Position numbers and translations under genes: made by a program. A stretch of DNA of 64,000 bases. Origin: Sarcocystis neurona. Taxonomy: Eukaryota > Apicomplexa > Conoidasida > Eucoccidiorida > Sarcocystidae. The stretch is from assembly GCA_000727475.1 (NCBI GenBank), contig KL647314.1:898812-962811 (forward strand), given 5' to 3'. Below are positions 36,975 to 49,000 of this stretch, piece by piece. Each line of letters opens with the position of its first letter. Positions within the stretch are counted from its first letter, which is position 1. The notes below the pieces were generated by a model. It made no database searches. It was given only the letters and a program-made list of their open reading frames with translations, and had not been told where the DNA came from.

Positions 36975-39900
36975 CTGCAAAGTAGAGACACGACCGCAGC
37001 AGCGAGGTGCGGACTACCGCAGACGGTGCGCAGCACGAAGAAGAAGAAGAGAGATGAAGAGAGGAAGACGAAGAAGAAGAGGAGAAAGTGGGAGGAGAAG
37101 GAGAAGAACGGGGAGGGATGGGACAAGGGAAGGAAGAATGACATGGAGAGGATGAGAAAGAAGATAAGAAAGGAAAATAAGAAGGCAGAGAAAGGGAAGA
37201 AAATGGTAAAGTGGAAAAAGACGCCGCTGTTCCTGCTGTTGCCACGGGGAGAGTGTCTGAGTACGTACACCGATTGTTGAAGACGGTCGGTTGCTGTGAG
37301 GTGTAGAACTGTCGCTGCTCTTCTTCTTGTAGTAAAACTGCGTCCTGCTTCCTTGCTCTCTCGCCCTGTATGCACTGCTCTTCCTCTTTTCTCTGCTCCG
37401 CCTGCAAGCGCTGCTGCTGTCTCGGTCCTTCTGGTGCATCCGCTTGCTGCCTTCCTTCAGGGAAGCGTGCTAGCCTCCTCTCTACACAGCTGTCGCGATT
37501 GCTGCTGGTCCAGAGAGTACTGGTGCGCTCCTCACTTTTTGACAAATGAAGCTGCTGCTGCCTTTCCTCTTCTTTTCCTTTCCTGCCGACGTCGCACTCG
37601 CGCGGGGAAGCAGCAACACACGCTGTCTCCTCTCTTCCTGTGTTAATTTTTCCGTCTGAAGAGACGGTGTTCGGCCAGAGAGGGCAGCAGCTGTTTCGAC
37701 CATCTGCTGGAGCTCCTTCCGCTGCAGTTGCTGTAGCAGCTTCACCTCCTGCTGCCTGTGTTGCTGCAGCTCCGCCTTCTTCTCCTCTTCCTTTTTTTTC
37801 CCAGCGTCCTCCAGTCCTGCTGCCGCGCCTGCTAGAGAAGATGCGCCGGCGGCAAAGAGCTTGCGCATGCGCTGCTGCTTCAGTTCCCGAAGCCAGCTGC
37901 GGACAGGAAGAGCAGCGTGGACCGTTCGACTTGCATGACAAGCCTGAAGTTTCCGTCCCCACGCTTCCACAGCATAACGTATGAGCTCCTGGATATAAGG
38001 AGGCACGGGTGTCTCCTTGGCCTGCCGTATCGGGTCTGCTGCTGCTCTTCTGTCGCCAGCGGTAACCCCACAAATCCGCGAAATTTCGTCGTCTACTGCA
38101 GTGTCAGTGCAGATGTGGTTTCTTGAAGAAAGAGAAGAAGAGGAAGTAGTCCCGGACGGCCCCAAAGGCAACTCCTTCTCACTCCTGCCAGGAGCGGTCG
38201 GTTTTTCCAACCCCCCGTCGGCAGCAGCCGCAGGACGTGAGGAGGACAGACACACATCTCGCGAGGCCGCTGGGACAGCCGGGTGCACCTCTTCTCTTCC
38301 GCGCAACTCGACAAAAGAAGAACTGCCTACTTTTCCTGGGGAAACCTCAGGTGCGCCAGGCAGCTGCGGGGGGACAGAGCAGTTGTGTTTCAACAACAGA
38401 TCGCCTCCAGTGTCGTCGTCGCTGCTGCTGTTAAGAAGGCTTCCGTTGCTCCAGCTGCTGCTGCTCCTCTTCAAGACGTTACTTCTGCTCCCGCTGTCGC
38501 TGCTTGTCCTGGGGCTGTGGCCCGTGATTGAGCTGTTGCTGCTGCTGCTGCTATCACGGCTCGTGCTGTCGCAACTGCGGCCGTCGCTGCTGCTCGCTGA
38601 AGCCAATGAGCCGCTGACGCTCGTAGTAACAGAGAGATGAGAAAAGCAGCGGATTTCTGGTGGGACGAGAGAAGCGAGGGACCGGAGCACGCGTAGACGC
38701 GGGTCCTCTCCCAGCGGGTACACGCATGCGCTGCTCACCTGCAGAGCAAGAGACGCAGAAATGCAACAAGACGAGAGAAAAGCAGGGGAAAGATAAGATA
38801 GATAAGAATACAAAGAACGACAGAAGGGAAATAGCGCTTCACTGCAGCGTCAGAAGACAAGAATGAAATTAGGAAGAAGAGAGAAGTGAACTTCAGGAGT
38901 CAATGACTTCGACATCACCAGAGAGCAGCAGATGGCTGGGGTACTTTGACGCCACCACTTTGAATTATCAACACATGTGTATGGGCACACACCTGGCCAT
39001 CCACCAACGTATGCCAATTGATATCGGCGCAATATATTGAGCTACTGAGCTACAAACCTAGGTATGATACTTTTTTCTCTTTCTTCTTGAGTGGCGTATA
39101 CTCGCGCCTGGGCGGATATACACGTATGTGCTCGGTCCCCTGTTGTATGTGTATAAAGATAGTATGCGTGCATGCACACGTGCACCTCTCTACATAGATA
39201 CACACATATACGCAGAAACACAAATACATACAGAGGCATACATGTATATATACATATATATCATAAAGAACATATATGTATACAGAAGAAAGACAAGCAC
39301 TTTTGCAGCCCACACGTGATTTCTTATGCGTGTGCGCACGTCTTTCAAACTACATGCGCATAAATATATATATATATGTCCCTATATATGCAGTTTCATA
39401 ATTTACGTGCGCACGCCTGCAATGAGGCGCAGAAAACATACACTCTATACACGTGAAGGAGGCACACATATGCACTTGTACCCAGTCCTTCGTAATACGC
39501 CATACGTGGAACCGCTGTAATCGTGTGGTAGACAAGTGTGTAAAGAGCGATATACACATGTAAAGCCACCCACAAACTCCTTCCCGTAAAACGTCTATCT
39601 ATAACGCACGTGACGCTTACGCTGCGCAGTACACATATATATACATACATATATAAATAGACAGGTAGATCAACAGAGAGCAAAACGTATCTATATACGT
39701 CTATCTGTTTATACTTGTATTCATATGCGTCTGGAGGTAGTTGATACGAAGGGCACGTACATACAGTCCAAGGAGGGAGCGGCCAAAACAAGTGGCCCAA
39801 GCGCAGCAGCGGAGGGTAAGGGATAAACCAAAAGGAAAGCAAAGTCCTGGGAAAACAAAATGACGTTACCTCTAGCGTCGTTGTTTTGTTGAACTTTGCA

Positions 39901-42900
39901 GAATACAGAAGGCGAAAGCAGCGATTACGTGAGTAGACAGCAGTGTCAATAATGCTGCAGCGCTCCCCTGCAACAGCTGCCTGCTCTCCTCCTCTTTCCA
40001 CCAGTTTCCTTGGGAAAAGCAGCAGCAGTTTCTCTGCGGAAATGTCGTCTTCTTCCTCGTCTTGTTCTTCTTCGTCGTCGTTCTCTTCTGTCTTTCCTCG
40101 TGCTGCTGCTGCTGCTGTCTTGTGGTGCCCCTCTGTCTGGTGGGTAGTCATCTCTCCCGTTTCTTCTTCTACCTCACCTGCTGGTTCTGCGGCATGACTT
40201 TTGCCGCTTTGCCATCTGTCTGCTTCCTCTGCCTTTCTCTCTTCTTGCGCTTCCTCTTCGTCTTCCTCCTCCTCACTATGCGCGGCCGGCTCTTCTGCTG
40301 CTTGTCGTACCGACCGCGGCTTCTCTTCTTCCTCCCTAGCAGCTTCTGCAGGTGCAGTCATTACCGGTTCTCCCTTTATTCTCCCAACTTCAGTGGTTGC
40401 TTTGCTGCGTTTCTGCGGGGACAAAGTGTCTTGCTCTGCTGCTGCCGTACTTCCTTTACTTTCTCTCTGCTGCTTCTCTTTCCAGACATTCAGTGCTGCT
40501 TCGCCCTCTCCTCCTCTTCTTCCTCTGCCTCGCCTCTCGTCTCTCCCTAATTCTTCTGCCCCCGCTGCCTCTTTAGAAGTATTTCTTTGTTTTTCTTTCC
40601 CCGTCCGCTCCGCCGCTGCTGCTTGTTGAGTGCCTTGCTGTTTCTCCTCTTTCTCACCTGCTGCTGTCGCACCGCGTCCTCGCCACTGCAACTCTGCCTC
40701 TGCCGCTGCTGCTTCTTCTACCGCCTGTGAAGCTCCTCTCTGAATTCTCTCTCTTCCCTCGAGTGCTGTTATATTTTGAACTTCCTGCTGCCACGTCTCT
40801 TCGTCTGCTGCCGCTGCTCCTCGTTCTTGCTGCCCTCTCAGAGAATCTCGTGACGGCGCCACACCCGGGCCTTCCTTCGACGACACAGCAGCGGCAGCAC
40901 CACCAGCAGCGCAGCAAACATCACCAGCAAAACCAGTCGCAGCAGTGCAAGCAACATTATCAGCAGATGAAACGGCAGCAGTGGAGACGGTAGGGAGGAC
41001 CGCAGCAGCAGGAGGTGGAGCAGTAGCACGAGAAAGACCACCGGCCACGTGCCCAGCAGAAGGAGCAGCAAAGGCGGCGACAGGAGGCGAGTGACCACCA
41101 GGATGCGCAGTACTGACGGAAGGAACAGCGGCGGCAACATAGGGCGCATCCGCAACAGGATCCGCAGCGTGACTGCAGGGAGACACAACAGCAGAGGGTG
41201 TCAAAAAAGCAGGTTCACCAGCGGAAATGGTACAAGCAGCGGCAGCACGCACGAGGACAGCAGCAACTTCTGATGTGCTAGCGACAGCAGTTCCTGATCC
41301 GCCAGCAACAGCGGCTCCTGACGCGTCAGCAGCAGCAGCATCTCGCCCATTGGGAGCAGCAGCGTTCACAGCAGCAGCGCCAGAAGGAGCAACGGCAGCA
41401 GCGGAAGCACCAGGAGAGGCAGGCCGGAAGGACGCCGCGGCAGCTGCAACATCCGCAGCTACAAGAGATGGCTCTCCGCACGTCGCACAACTATTTAATT
41501 TGAGTTCGCGCGGCCGTAGCAGAATGCGGTTTGCATCTGCAACGAGGTGGACTTGTAAACAGTCCCCTACGTCCCCGCTATTACTACTGCTGGTCTCGTC
41601 TTCACGTGTGTGCAGCTGAGGCTGCTGCTCCTTTGGGCTCCGATCGCCGCTGCGACCCTGCTCCTCCTGTTCCTTAACCGCAGTGTCGTTGCTGTTTGCG
41701 TCGCTGCTGCTGCTGGTCAAGCTGCTTCTGTGGAGGCTGCTGCTGTTGGCGGAGCTGCTGTCGTTGGTATTGTTTCTGCTCTTGCTGTCGCAGTCTGTGC
41801 CGCTGTTCCTCTGGGTGCGGCTGCTTTTGCTGCTGCTGTTGCTTCTGTTGCTGCTGCTGCTGTTGCTGCTGCCGCCGTTGCTGCTGCTGCTGTTGCTGCC
41901 GCGTCCGTTGCTATTGCTGCCGCTGCTGCATCTCCAAATCGGTTTCTGTTTCTCTCTGAGCCGGCACTGCTGCAGCTGCTCCATCAAGTAGATAACAAAT
42001 TGTTCGACGAATATTCCCATTTCCACAGTATTTCGGAAGAGAGTTGAAGCTACTGCATCGACGTGCTGCTGCTGCTCTTCCCCGGTTGTCTGCTGCCATT
42101 CGGCTGCTGCTGCCGCTGCTTCCTTATGTGACTGTGCGCTTGCACTGTCCTTTGCTGCTGCTGCTGCTGCTGCTGACGCCGCTACTCTTGAGACCGCCCC
42201 TTCTTCCCTGGCAGCGGCTGCTCCTTCTGTACATCTTCGGGCGTGTGTTTCTAGGCCGGCCCCTGTACGCCCTGCATCTGCTGCTGCTGTTAGTTCTGTC
42301 GCGCCCTCAGCGTCTGCTGCGTCTCCTGCTGCAGCGCCACGTCGCGTTCCAACCACTTCCTCGTCTACCAGCAAAGGTTCTTCGCCGCGTCTCTCCTCTT
42401 CCTGTGATATATTCCGCAACGCAGTGCAGAAACATTTTTCATTCTGTGAAGCTCCCAATGTCCCCGACACATTCGCTGCCGAAGAAGCTGCCCGGTGACA
42501 ACGAGCGACACCTGAGTGGCCCTCTCGATTCATTCTTGCTGCTACGGTTGCAGTAGGCGTCTGCGCTGTAAAAACGGGAACAGCTGCCGCCGCTGTTTCC
42601 GGTGGTGGGGGTTTGGCCGCTGCTGCTGCTCGTGCTCTTGCGTTTCTTGTTGATATTGCTGGTGACGTTGCCTCTGCTGCTGTAGCCGCATATACTGCCG
42701 CTGGTGCAGTTGCTGCTGACACTGCCGCCAGTGCTGCACTTCCTGCAGCTGGTGTTGCTGCTGCTGATAGTGTTCCTGTGGCTGTTGTCAGCGCATTTGC
42801 TGCTGGTGCTGCTGCGTCTGTGCTGCAGTCCTCTGCTCCGCGGCGTGCAACGACTGGTGTGCCCTGCTCCGGACTGCGCACGGCTGCAACAACACCGGCA

Positions 42901-45900
42901 GATTCCGAAGAAGAGGAAAAAAGAGTTAGACTGACGCTGTCGCTGCTCGTTCTCCCTCTTTTGTTCTGTTGCTGCTGGTGCTGTCGCCGCGCAGACGGTT
43001 CTTCGACGCGACCGGTGCCTCCGACACACGCGTCAAATGGAGCAGCAGCAGCAGCCGCAGTGGCTGCAGTGGCCGCTGCAGAAAAATTTAAGGCCCCCCC
43101 TTTATCTGTTTCTTCAACTGCGTATGATAACGTCACTCCAGCTGCTGGTGAAGGTGATGGTTCTGCGAAGTCCATCTTCGCTTCCGTTCTTGCTGCGGCT
43201 GCTGCTCCAACAGCTGCTGCTGCTGCTGAAGACGATGGCTGAATTGCAACACTCTCAACCGAGGCGGTTATTTCCGAATGTCTGTCGCCTCGTTTATTCG
43301 TGACAAGTTTCATTTCCTCGCTTCTACAGAAACGCTTTGCAGCAGCTGCCCCAGCTTCCTCCGTTGACTGCTGTAGTTGCTGTCGCGCCTGCCGACGTGG
43401 CGATTGGTGCGGACGCTGCTGGTTCTCTTGGTGCTGCGGGCGCTGCTGCTCTTCCTGTTGCTGCTGGTTCTCTTGCTGCTGCGGTCGCCGCTGCTTCTGG
43501 TTCTCTTGCTCCTCTTCCTGCTCCTGCTGGTTCTGTTCCTGCTGCTGCTGCAGTCGCTGCTGGTTCAGTTGCGGCATGTCCTGTTGCTGTCGGTTCTGTT
43601 GCCGCTGTTCCAGACACCCTTGCTGCTGTTGGTGGGGCTCGAACCGCTGCTGCTGCTGTAATGACGGGACAACGTCAGTTTCCCTTAGTAGCCAGAGAGA
43701 CGGGCTTGGGCGCGGCATGCGCACGGCTTTGACGATGAGGTGCCGCGAGAACTTTGTCTCGGTAGAGGATTCAAAGTCGAGAATTTCCTCTTTTTTGAGG
43801 CAGAAATTAAAGCGTGAGGCAAAGAAACGAATAAGCATGCGCTTGAGCAGTTCTGTAGCAATTTCTCCGTCAATGTCGCTGTTTGCTTGCTTCGCAAACT
43901 CCACGTCAAAGAAAAGCCAACAGGACTTTCCTTCCCGCAATACCTCGTAAAAATGAGGAAGAGGAGGTGCTGCAGAGGCCCTCCAGGACTTCCCTCCCCC
44001 CGTCCCGTCGTCAAAATGAGAAAAAGGAGCGGTTGCAGCAGAGTTCCCATCCGTACGACCCCCACGACTGCTGCTGCTGCTGTTGCAACTGCAAGGCATG
44101 CTGCCGGCGGTGGTGCAGTCGACCGGAAGCGCAGCATTGATGCTGCTTTTTCTTCTTTTTCTACACGTGCTCCCATTGCTGATGCTGCTGCTGCTGTGAG
44201 ACCTGCTGTTCAAAAGAAAAGTGTCAGAATTTGTAGTGCTGCTGCTGCCATCAAGACGGATCTCGGTGCTGCTGCTGCTGCTCCTCTTGCTCCTTGTGCT
44301 GCCGCTTCTTTGAACAGCCGTTTTTCTGCTGTGGCAGCTGCTGCTGCTGCTGGTTGGCGGTGGGCTGCAGCTGCTGCTGTCCACGCTGCTGCTGAGACAA
44401 GGACGTCTGCTGCTGCTGCTGGGTCTGCTGCAGCTGACTCTGCTGCTGCGTGCGTGGCAAAGTTTGAGATAGCACGAGACAAAGTCGCGGTAAGAAGCGA
44501 CGATATAGCGTCTCACCCCTGCTGCTGCGACCTCTTGGGCGAACAAAGAAAACTGGGGCTGCTGCTGTTGGGGAAGCCGCTGCAGCAGATCTAATGCTGC
44601 TTCTTGCTTTCGAAAAATCTGCACGCCAAGGCGCGGCGACCAGGAATGTGCAGCCTGCCCTTGTATGGCTGCTGCTGCTCGCGCTGCATGCACACTTTCT
44701 GCTGTTGTTGAATGTTCACATGTTGCAGTTGCTGCTGCTGTTGTTACTGCTGTCACTTTTCCTTCTCCTGCTGTCGCTCCTCTTCCCATGGTTTCATCTG
44801 CAAGTGCATCCGGTGCTGCTGCGGCGCGTGTGTCTGAAGCGGGTGCTGCTGCTGTTGCTGCTGCAATTCTCGCTGCTTCCTCAGCACATGTCGCTGCTGC
44901 TGCGGGTGAATGCCTTCTGGATTCTGCTCCTTGCGCTACTGCTGCTGCTGCATCTGCAGATGGTGCAACTGCTGCTGCTGCTGAGAGACGCGACCCCGGT
45001 GTTGCTGCTTTTCCTGCTGCGTCTACTCCGACTGCAGGAAACGTACACATTCCTGTCGCGTCTCTTGCTGTTGCCCACTTCCCTGCCGCTGCTTCTTTTC
45101 TACTTTCTCCTTCTGCTGCTTCTCTTCCTTCCCTCCCTGCATGTCCTACCGCTGCTGTGGTAGGTCTACGCTGCAGGGGCATGCAGCTTCCGTTGTAGTC
45201 TTCACCTTCCAGCGCCGTCACCAAAGGCAGCAGGCTTGCTGCCGGCTCTACTGTCGGAGCGGCTTTCTCTCTTCCATCTGCTGCACGCGACAGGCAACTG
45301 TGGCGGACGTCTCCTTTCACACCTCTCCTTTCATTTGTTTGACAAGCTGTTGTTTCTCCTGCTGCTGCTTTCCTTTCTGCTCCACCAGCAGCAGCACGCC
45401 GTTCTGCATCTCCCCTCGGCCGTGCTTCCTCTCCTCCTGCAGCAGCCGTTCCCCCGCTGCAGCGCCGTCCGGCTGATATCGCAGACGCCGCAGCACATGG
45501 AGTGCAGTGTGCCGGGGCGCCTGCAGCAGTAGCAGCACAGCAGCAGCAGTGCGCGAAGCTGCCTGTGGAAGAATTAAGACGCTGATCAACAGCAAGAGCA
45601 GTTTCTCTCTTGCAGTTGGAGGTGCGTACAGCACCAGGAACCCCGGCTGTGGTGGCCTGCACCGCACAAGGGAAGGACAACAGGAGCGCTACGCGTTGCC
45701 AAAATTGCTCCTCTTCTGCTGCAGCCAACAGCCTTCCCTCTCTCTGTACAACAGCTGGTGCAGCAGCAACGGCAGCACCTGCTGCTGTGACGCTGCTGCT
45801 GTTGCTTCTGCTGCCACTGCTGCTATTGCTCTTGCTCCTGCTGCTGCTATTGCTCCTACTGCTGCCGTTATGGCTGCAACTGCTGCTATGGCTGTTGCTG

Positions 45901-46010
45901 CCGCTGCTTCTGGAGTGGCCTGCTGCTGGGTCTGCTGAAGCTGGTGTCAGCGCAGGCGCCTTTGCGTAGAACACGCCGCACGGCACGGCAGGCGGGGCAG
46001 GGCGGGGCAT
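36316..46010 (-). CDS. PRIMPOL: PrimPol (CCDC111-type primase-polymerase), four exons
   Basis: Exons 46010-39870, 38738-37536, 37446-37269 and 36974-36316 join in phase to give about 2,726 residues. Human PrimPol has 560. Catalytic AEP motifs are all present: FFDVEF (motif I, D702/E704), KFSRHLI (motif II, S755/H757) and SIIDTAVYSRNRCFRL (motif III, D2022; human FVDLGVYTRNRNFRL). The C-terminal zinc finger has YCERVRRPHKSN and HFYQKCFDPEC, matching the Cys-His-Cys-Cys layout of the family. The enzyme makes DNA primers, restarts stalled forks and bypasses lesions in nucleus and mitochondria. The gene lies on the same strand as its neighbours, but they are unrelated in function. Most of the extra length is Gln, Ala, Ser and Glu low complexity placed between, not inside, the motifs. 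Confidence 0.93.
37010..37230 (-). promoter_or_regulatory. Long polypyrimidine tract before PrimPol zinc-finger exon
   Basis: On the sense (minus) strand about 200 bp are almost pure C/T, ending near the acceptor of exon 4 at 36,975. The tract is open by chance in two frames. It probably serves as, or extends, the branch-point/polypyrimidine region of this intron. Confidence 0.6.
37269..37446 (-). CDS. PRIMPOL: PrimPol exon 3: Gln/Glu-rich linker
   Basis: A frame different from exon 2, so a short intron of about 90 bp (or an assembly frameshift in repeat DNA) must separate them. The chosen acceptor is GAAGGAAGGCAG and the donor GGT|GTACGT, phase 1, which completes a Ser codon with exon 4. 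It encodes Gln/Glu-rich helical sequence (QQQRLQAEQRKEEEQ). Boundaries rest on splice consensus and phase only. Confidence 0.55.
37536..38738 (-). CDS. PRIMPOL: PrimPol exon 2: region between catalytic core and zinc finger
   Basis: Phase-0 acceptor GCTCTGCAG; the join reads TTTLE-VSSACVYPLGEDPRL, matching human ALEVTEDNKFFP in position. RVLRSLASLVPPEIRCF corresponds to the family's FLSSLV..V segment. PVPPYIQELIRYAVEAWG and HAALPVRSW correspond to the SPYPE.D.F...V and IR.W segment before the zinc finger. The rest is Ser-rich and a Lys/Glu/Gln coiled-coil-like stretch (KKKEEEKKAELQQHRQQ). The end is placed at AAA|GTGAGG, phase 0. Confidence 0.8.
38739..39869 (-). other. PrimPol intron 1
   Basis: 1,131 bp between GAG|GTAACG and GCTCTGCAG. 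It contains TATA/CATA simple sequence at about 39,230-39,290, 39,360-39,380 and 39,630-39,660, and no coding resemblance, although the exon 1 frame happens to stay open to 39,396. Confidence 0.85.
39870..46010 (-). CDS. PRIMPOL: PrimPol exon 1: catalytic AEP domain with giant insertions
   Basis: 2,047 codons from the ATG at 46,010 to a GAG|GTAACG donor. Upstream of the ATG the frame has no earlier Met. Residues 1-460 are Ala/Ser-rich. GVQIFRKQEAALDLLQ at ~462 and RRYIVASYRDFVSCYLKL at ~500 match the family's N-terminal RQ.AF.F and Y.LVTTY.EFW segments. A Ser-rich insertion precedes HFYEVLREGKSCWLFFDVEF at ~687. Motif II is at 755-757. FVEQFVIYLMEQLQQ, the family's GNFV..F segment, follows only after several hundred low-complexity residues. 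Another long Ala- and Glu-rich stretch leads to motif III at 2022 and TTTLE at the donor. The reading frame beyond the donor (to 39,396) is intron. Confidence 0.93.
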
Positions 46011-49000
46011 GCTGTTGCTCTGTCGCGAAAGACGTGAGGAGAGAAAAAGGAAAGGAAACGGAAGGAAAATATGCGGAAGAAGGAAAGCACAGAGGGGCCC
46101 GGAAAGACAAAAAGAAAAGACGAAGAAAGGCGTACGAGAAGAAGAAGAAGACCGAAGAAGACAAAAGGCAGAAAAGAGAACGCAGAGAAGAAGAAGAGGA
46201 ATTCGTGGAGCGCCGCGTCAGGCCAACAAGGAGAAGAAAACCGCCTTTTTGTGTCTCGTTATGCCGCTCCATGCAGCCCCGTGCAGCTCCGTGTGCCTCG
46301 GGTCCCTGCGCTTCTAACCCGCCGCGCCTTCAGTCTCCCCCCTCACACACATCCACTCATAGGCAGATAGTCATACAGAGAAGTATCTCTTTTATACAAA
46401 CGTACGTGTGGACGTTTCTCTTTTTCTTTCGCCTCTTCGACGCTACAGCACATGGAGCCCTTATCCACACACATATATCCTCTCCAAAAAGGTAGCACCC
46501 CAACCGCTCACTATATCTCTCTACACGTATATATACGTTTCTTGGTGCTTATATGTTGTGCGTCTGTACACATGTATAGGCCCGCCTCCTGCGCACGTTC
46601 GTGAGGTGGTGCACAGGAAAGAAACACACGCATACATATATATTGACATATATATATATGTATACAGAAAGAGATACAGATGGACAGATACACAAGTATA
46701 TACGTATATGTAGACGTATTGTTACGTAGAGAGACACGAAGAGGGAGGAAAATCTACGAGTAGGGACGGAGACAATAGACTTACAAATTTTCGTTGATGT
46801 GAATATTCTCCGAGGAGATGTGTGTGTGCACATGCACCTGCTGCACTCTACTTCTGCCACAAAGTGCTCTGCAGGATAGACAGGTATACACACGTACACA
46901 CGTAGGTATATACATTTATATATATTTCGGATTGTCGGTGTACGTATAAGTATTTTTTCGCATTTGCCACACCGAAACTGAATAGAGAGAGGCGTTTACA
47001 GGAGGAAAAGGAGGGAGACGCACCCGGAAGGTGCGAGGAAAGCGCGTTTTAGACTACAGATGCCTCTCGAGAAGAGGAGCGTCCGGTGTACGTACACTCG
47101 ATTCTTCCTTCAACCAGGAGAGGAAAATCAATTTTCATTTCATTCAACCGGTAACTCCCATCAACACACAGTCACTCCTATAGATTTTTTTTTAGGCATA
47201 CAAAAGTATACGTACCTGTACACGTGTCTTTATCTCTGTCTCACTATATATATATATGTGTATCTATATGTACAGACTCATATTTATAAAGCTTTGCGGG
47301 GGCAATATGAGGGAATTCAGACCGTAGTGACAAGAGCGCAGATTTCCACGTCGTATAAGGGGGAAAACGAAGGACCAGGAAGCGTCCCGTATCTACAGAT
47401 TGTTCAAAAGAGAACTGCTGAAATCTCCCTACGACAGATGTATAGATTTGTAGCGAAATAGTGCAGAATACGTAGAGAGACAGGTAAAGTTAGATGCAAA
47501 TTTTGGTGGACCTCCGTGTCGGGGAAGAAGTGGAAGAGATGTAACATCTACGAAAGGCGTCGCAGTGCAGGGAGAACACACAAAAGAAGTGAAAGCCGCG
47601 TGAAAATTGACCATTATGTGTATAATCTTTATCTCTGTTTCTCTATCTGTATCATTCCCTCTCTAGATATATACATATATATATATATGTAGTGGGTGGT
47701 TAGTTGTTGATTTTAGGAAGTGAAGATCACATGTGAAAAGGAAGGAAAAAGCTAGTTGTATCAAGTCACCCAACGTCCGCGTGTGCAAGGGAGAGAGGAA
47801 GTGTTTTTTAAAAAAAAAACAGAGAAAGCAACTGCGGAAGAATGTCTGTGGCACTAAGAGACAGACGCACAAACTCCTGGAAGGAGGGCGGGACCGGAAA
47901 AAAACTTGCAAATCAGTCGCCAAATGAGGAAACGAGTCAAACGTACCCAGCAAACAACGAAGTTCAGGAAAATGTGCTTTGCTCTACGGCTGCCGGAGAC
48001 AAACGCTGCTTACTAGGCTGGAGAAAAAGGAAAACCGTGGATCAGCCGTCTGCAGGCATATACATGCAAGAAGTACAGCCAACAGGCATTCCTACGGTCA
48101 CAAGTGCAAAGTCACTTCTTCTAGTTCTCAAAATGACCTTTCTGAGAAAGTGTGAAGATGAAGAAACTGAGAGTTTCATGTGGCGGAAGATATCGTTTCC
48201 TCTATCTCTCTACATACACGGAGACCTATACGTACGTCTATACTCCTATATTCGAACAGTCGCATATACGTACACACACACACACACAGACACGCCAAGA
48301 TACATATATAAATACATATATACCTGTATAAGGACACCGATATTGTACACGTGACCATACTCATTTGCGTTGTTGTATGTAGATGTTTACATTTATTCAG
48401 TTGCCTAGATTTACAGGGAGAGATGCACAGAATTACACAGTAAAATGTAGGTATTTATAGAGGTAGAGAAATAATTAACCTGTTCGTAAATGCGTCTGTA
48501 CACACACACTCATCCCCTCGGTTAAGGTGCCGCTCTTCTTCTGTCTTGCGTGACAACGGCCACGGGCATGCGAACACGCGCGGTCGCGAGAGATCGAAAA
48601 GGTAGAAAACCGACGAGGGAGCGGAGGGGCACCTGTGAATGAGTTAGAGAACTATACCGACGGAAAAGATGGGAACCGTGAGAATGCAACGTTTTGACCT
48701 CTCGCTGAAGAGACGGAACAGCAGAGGAACATGTGCGCTTGTTTTCTAAAGGTTCCGTTACTCTTTCTTGAGAAAAAGTCTACAAGACACGTGCCGCGTG
48801 TGTGCTCTGCCCCAGACGCACACAACGACAGGTTGTAGCGCGTCGCAAAGACATCGATTTGCGCATGTCTACAAGAGCTAGCGAGAGAAGACGCGATTCG
48901 TGCAGATGTGCCTCTGGCTATTCATATTTATATGTACAAATTCGCTGACACAACTCCATACTGACGTACGTAGTAGCGATGCATATACACGTAAAATCCG

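Noticed and set aside
39018..39062. tRNA-like A box on the minus strand (GTAGCTCAGTAGC)
   Set aside because: No matching B box (GGTTCGANTCC) or cloverleaf could be formed within the expected distance.
39396..39869. Continuation of the PrimPol exon 1 open frame to 39,396
   Set aside because: The family alignment continues across the GAG|GTAACG donor at 39,870 into the exon at 38,738; the open tail is Tyr/Ile/Val-rich intron sequence.
39943..45969. Many plus-strand open frames antisense to PrimPol
   Set aside because: They are complements of CAG-repeat codons (poly-Leu, poly-Cys, poly-Ala) without motifs, and the minus strand has clear homology.
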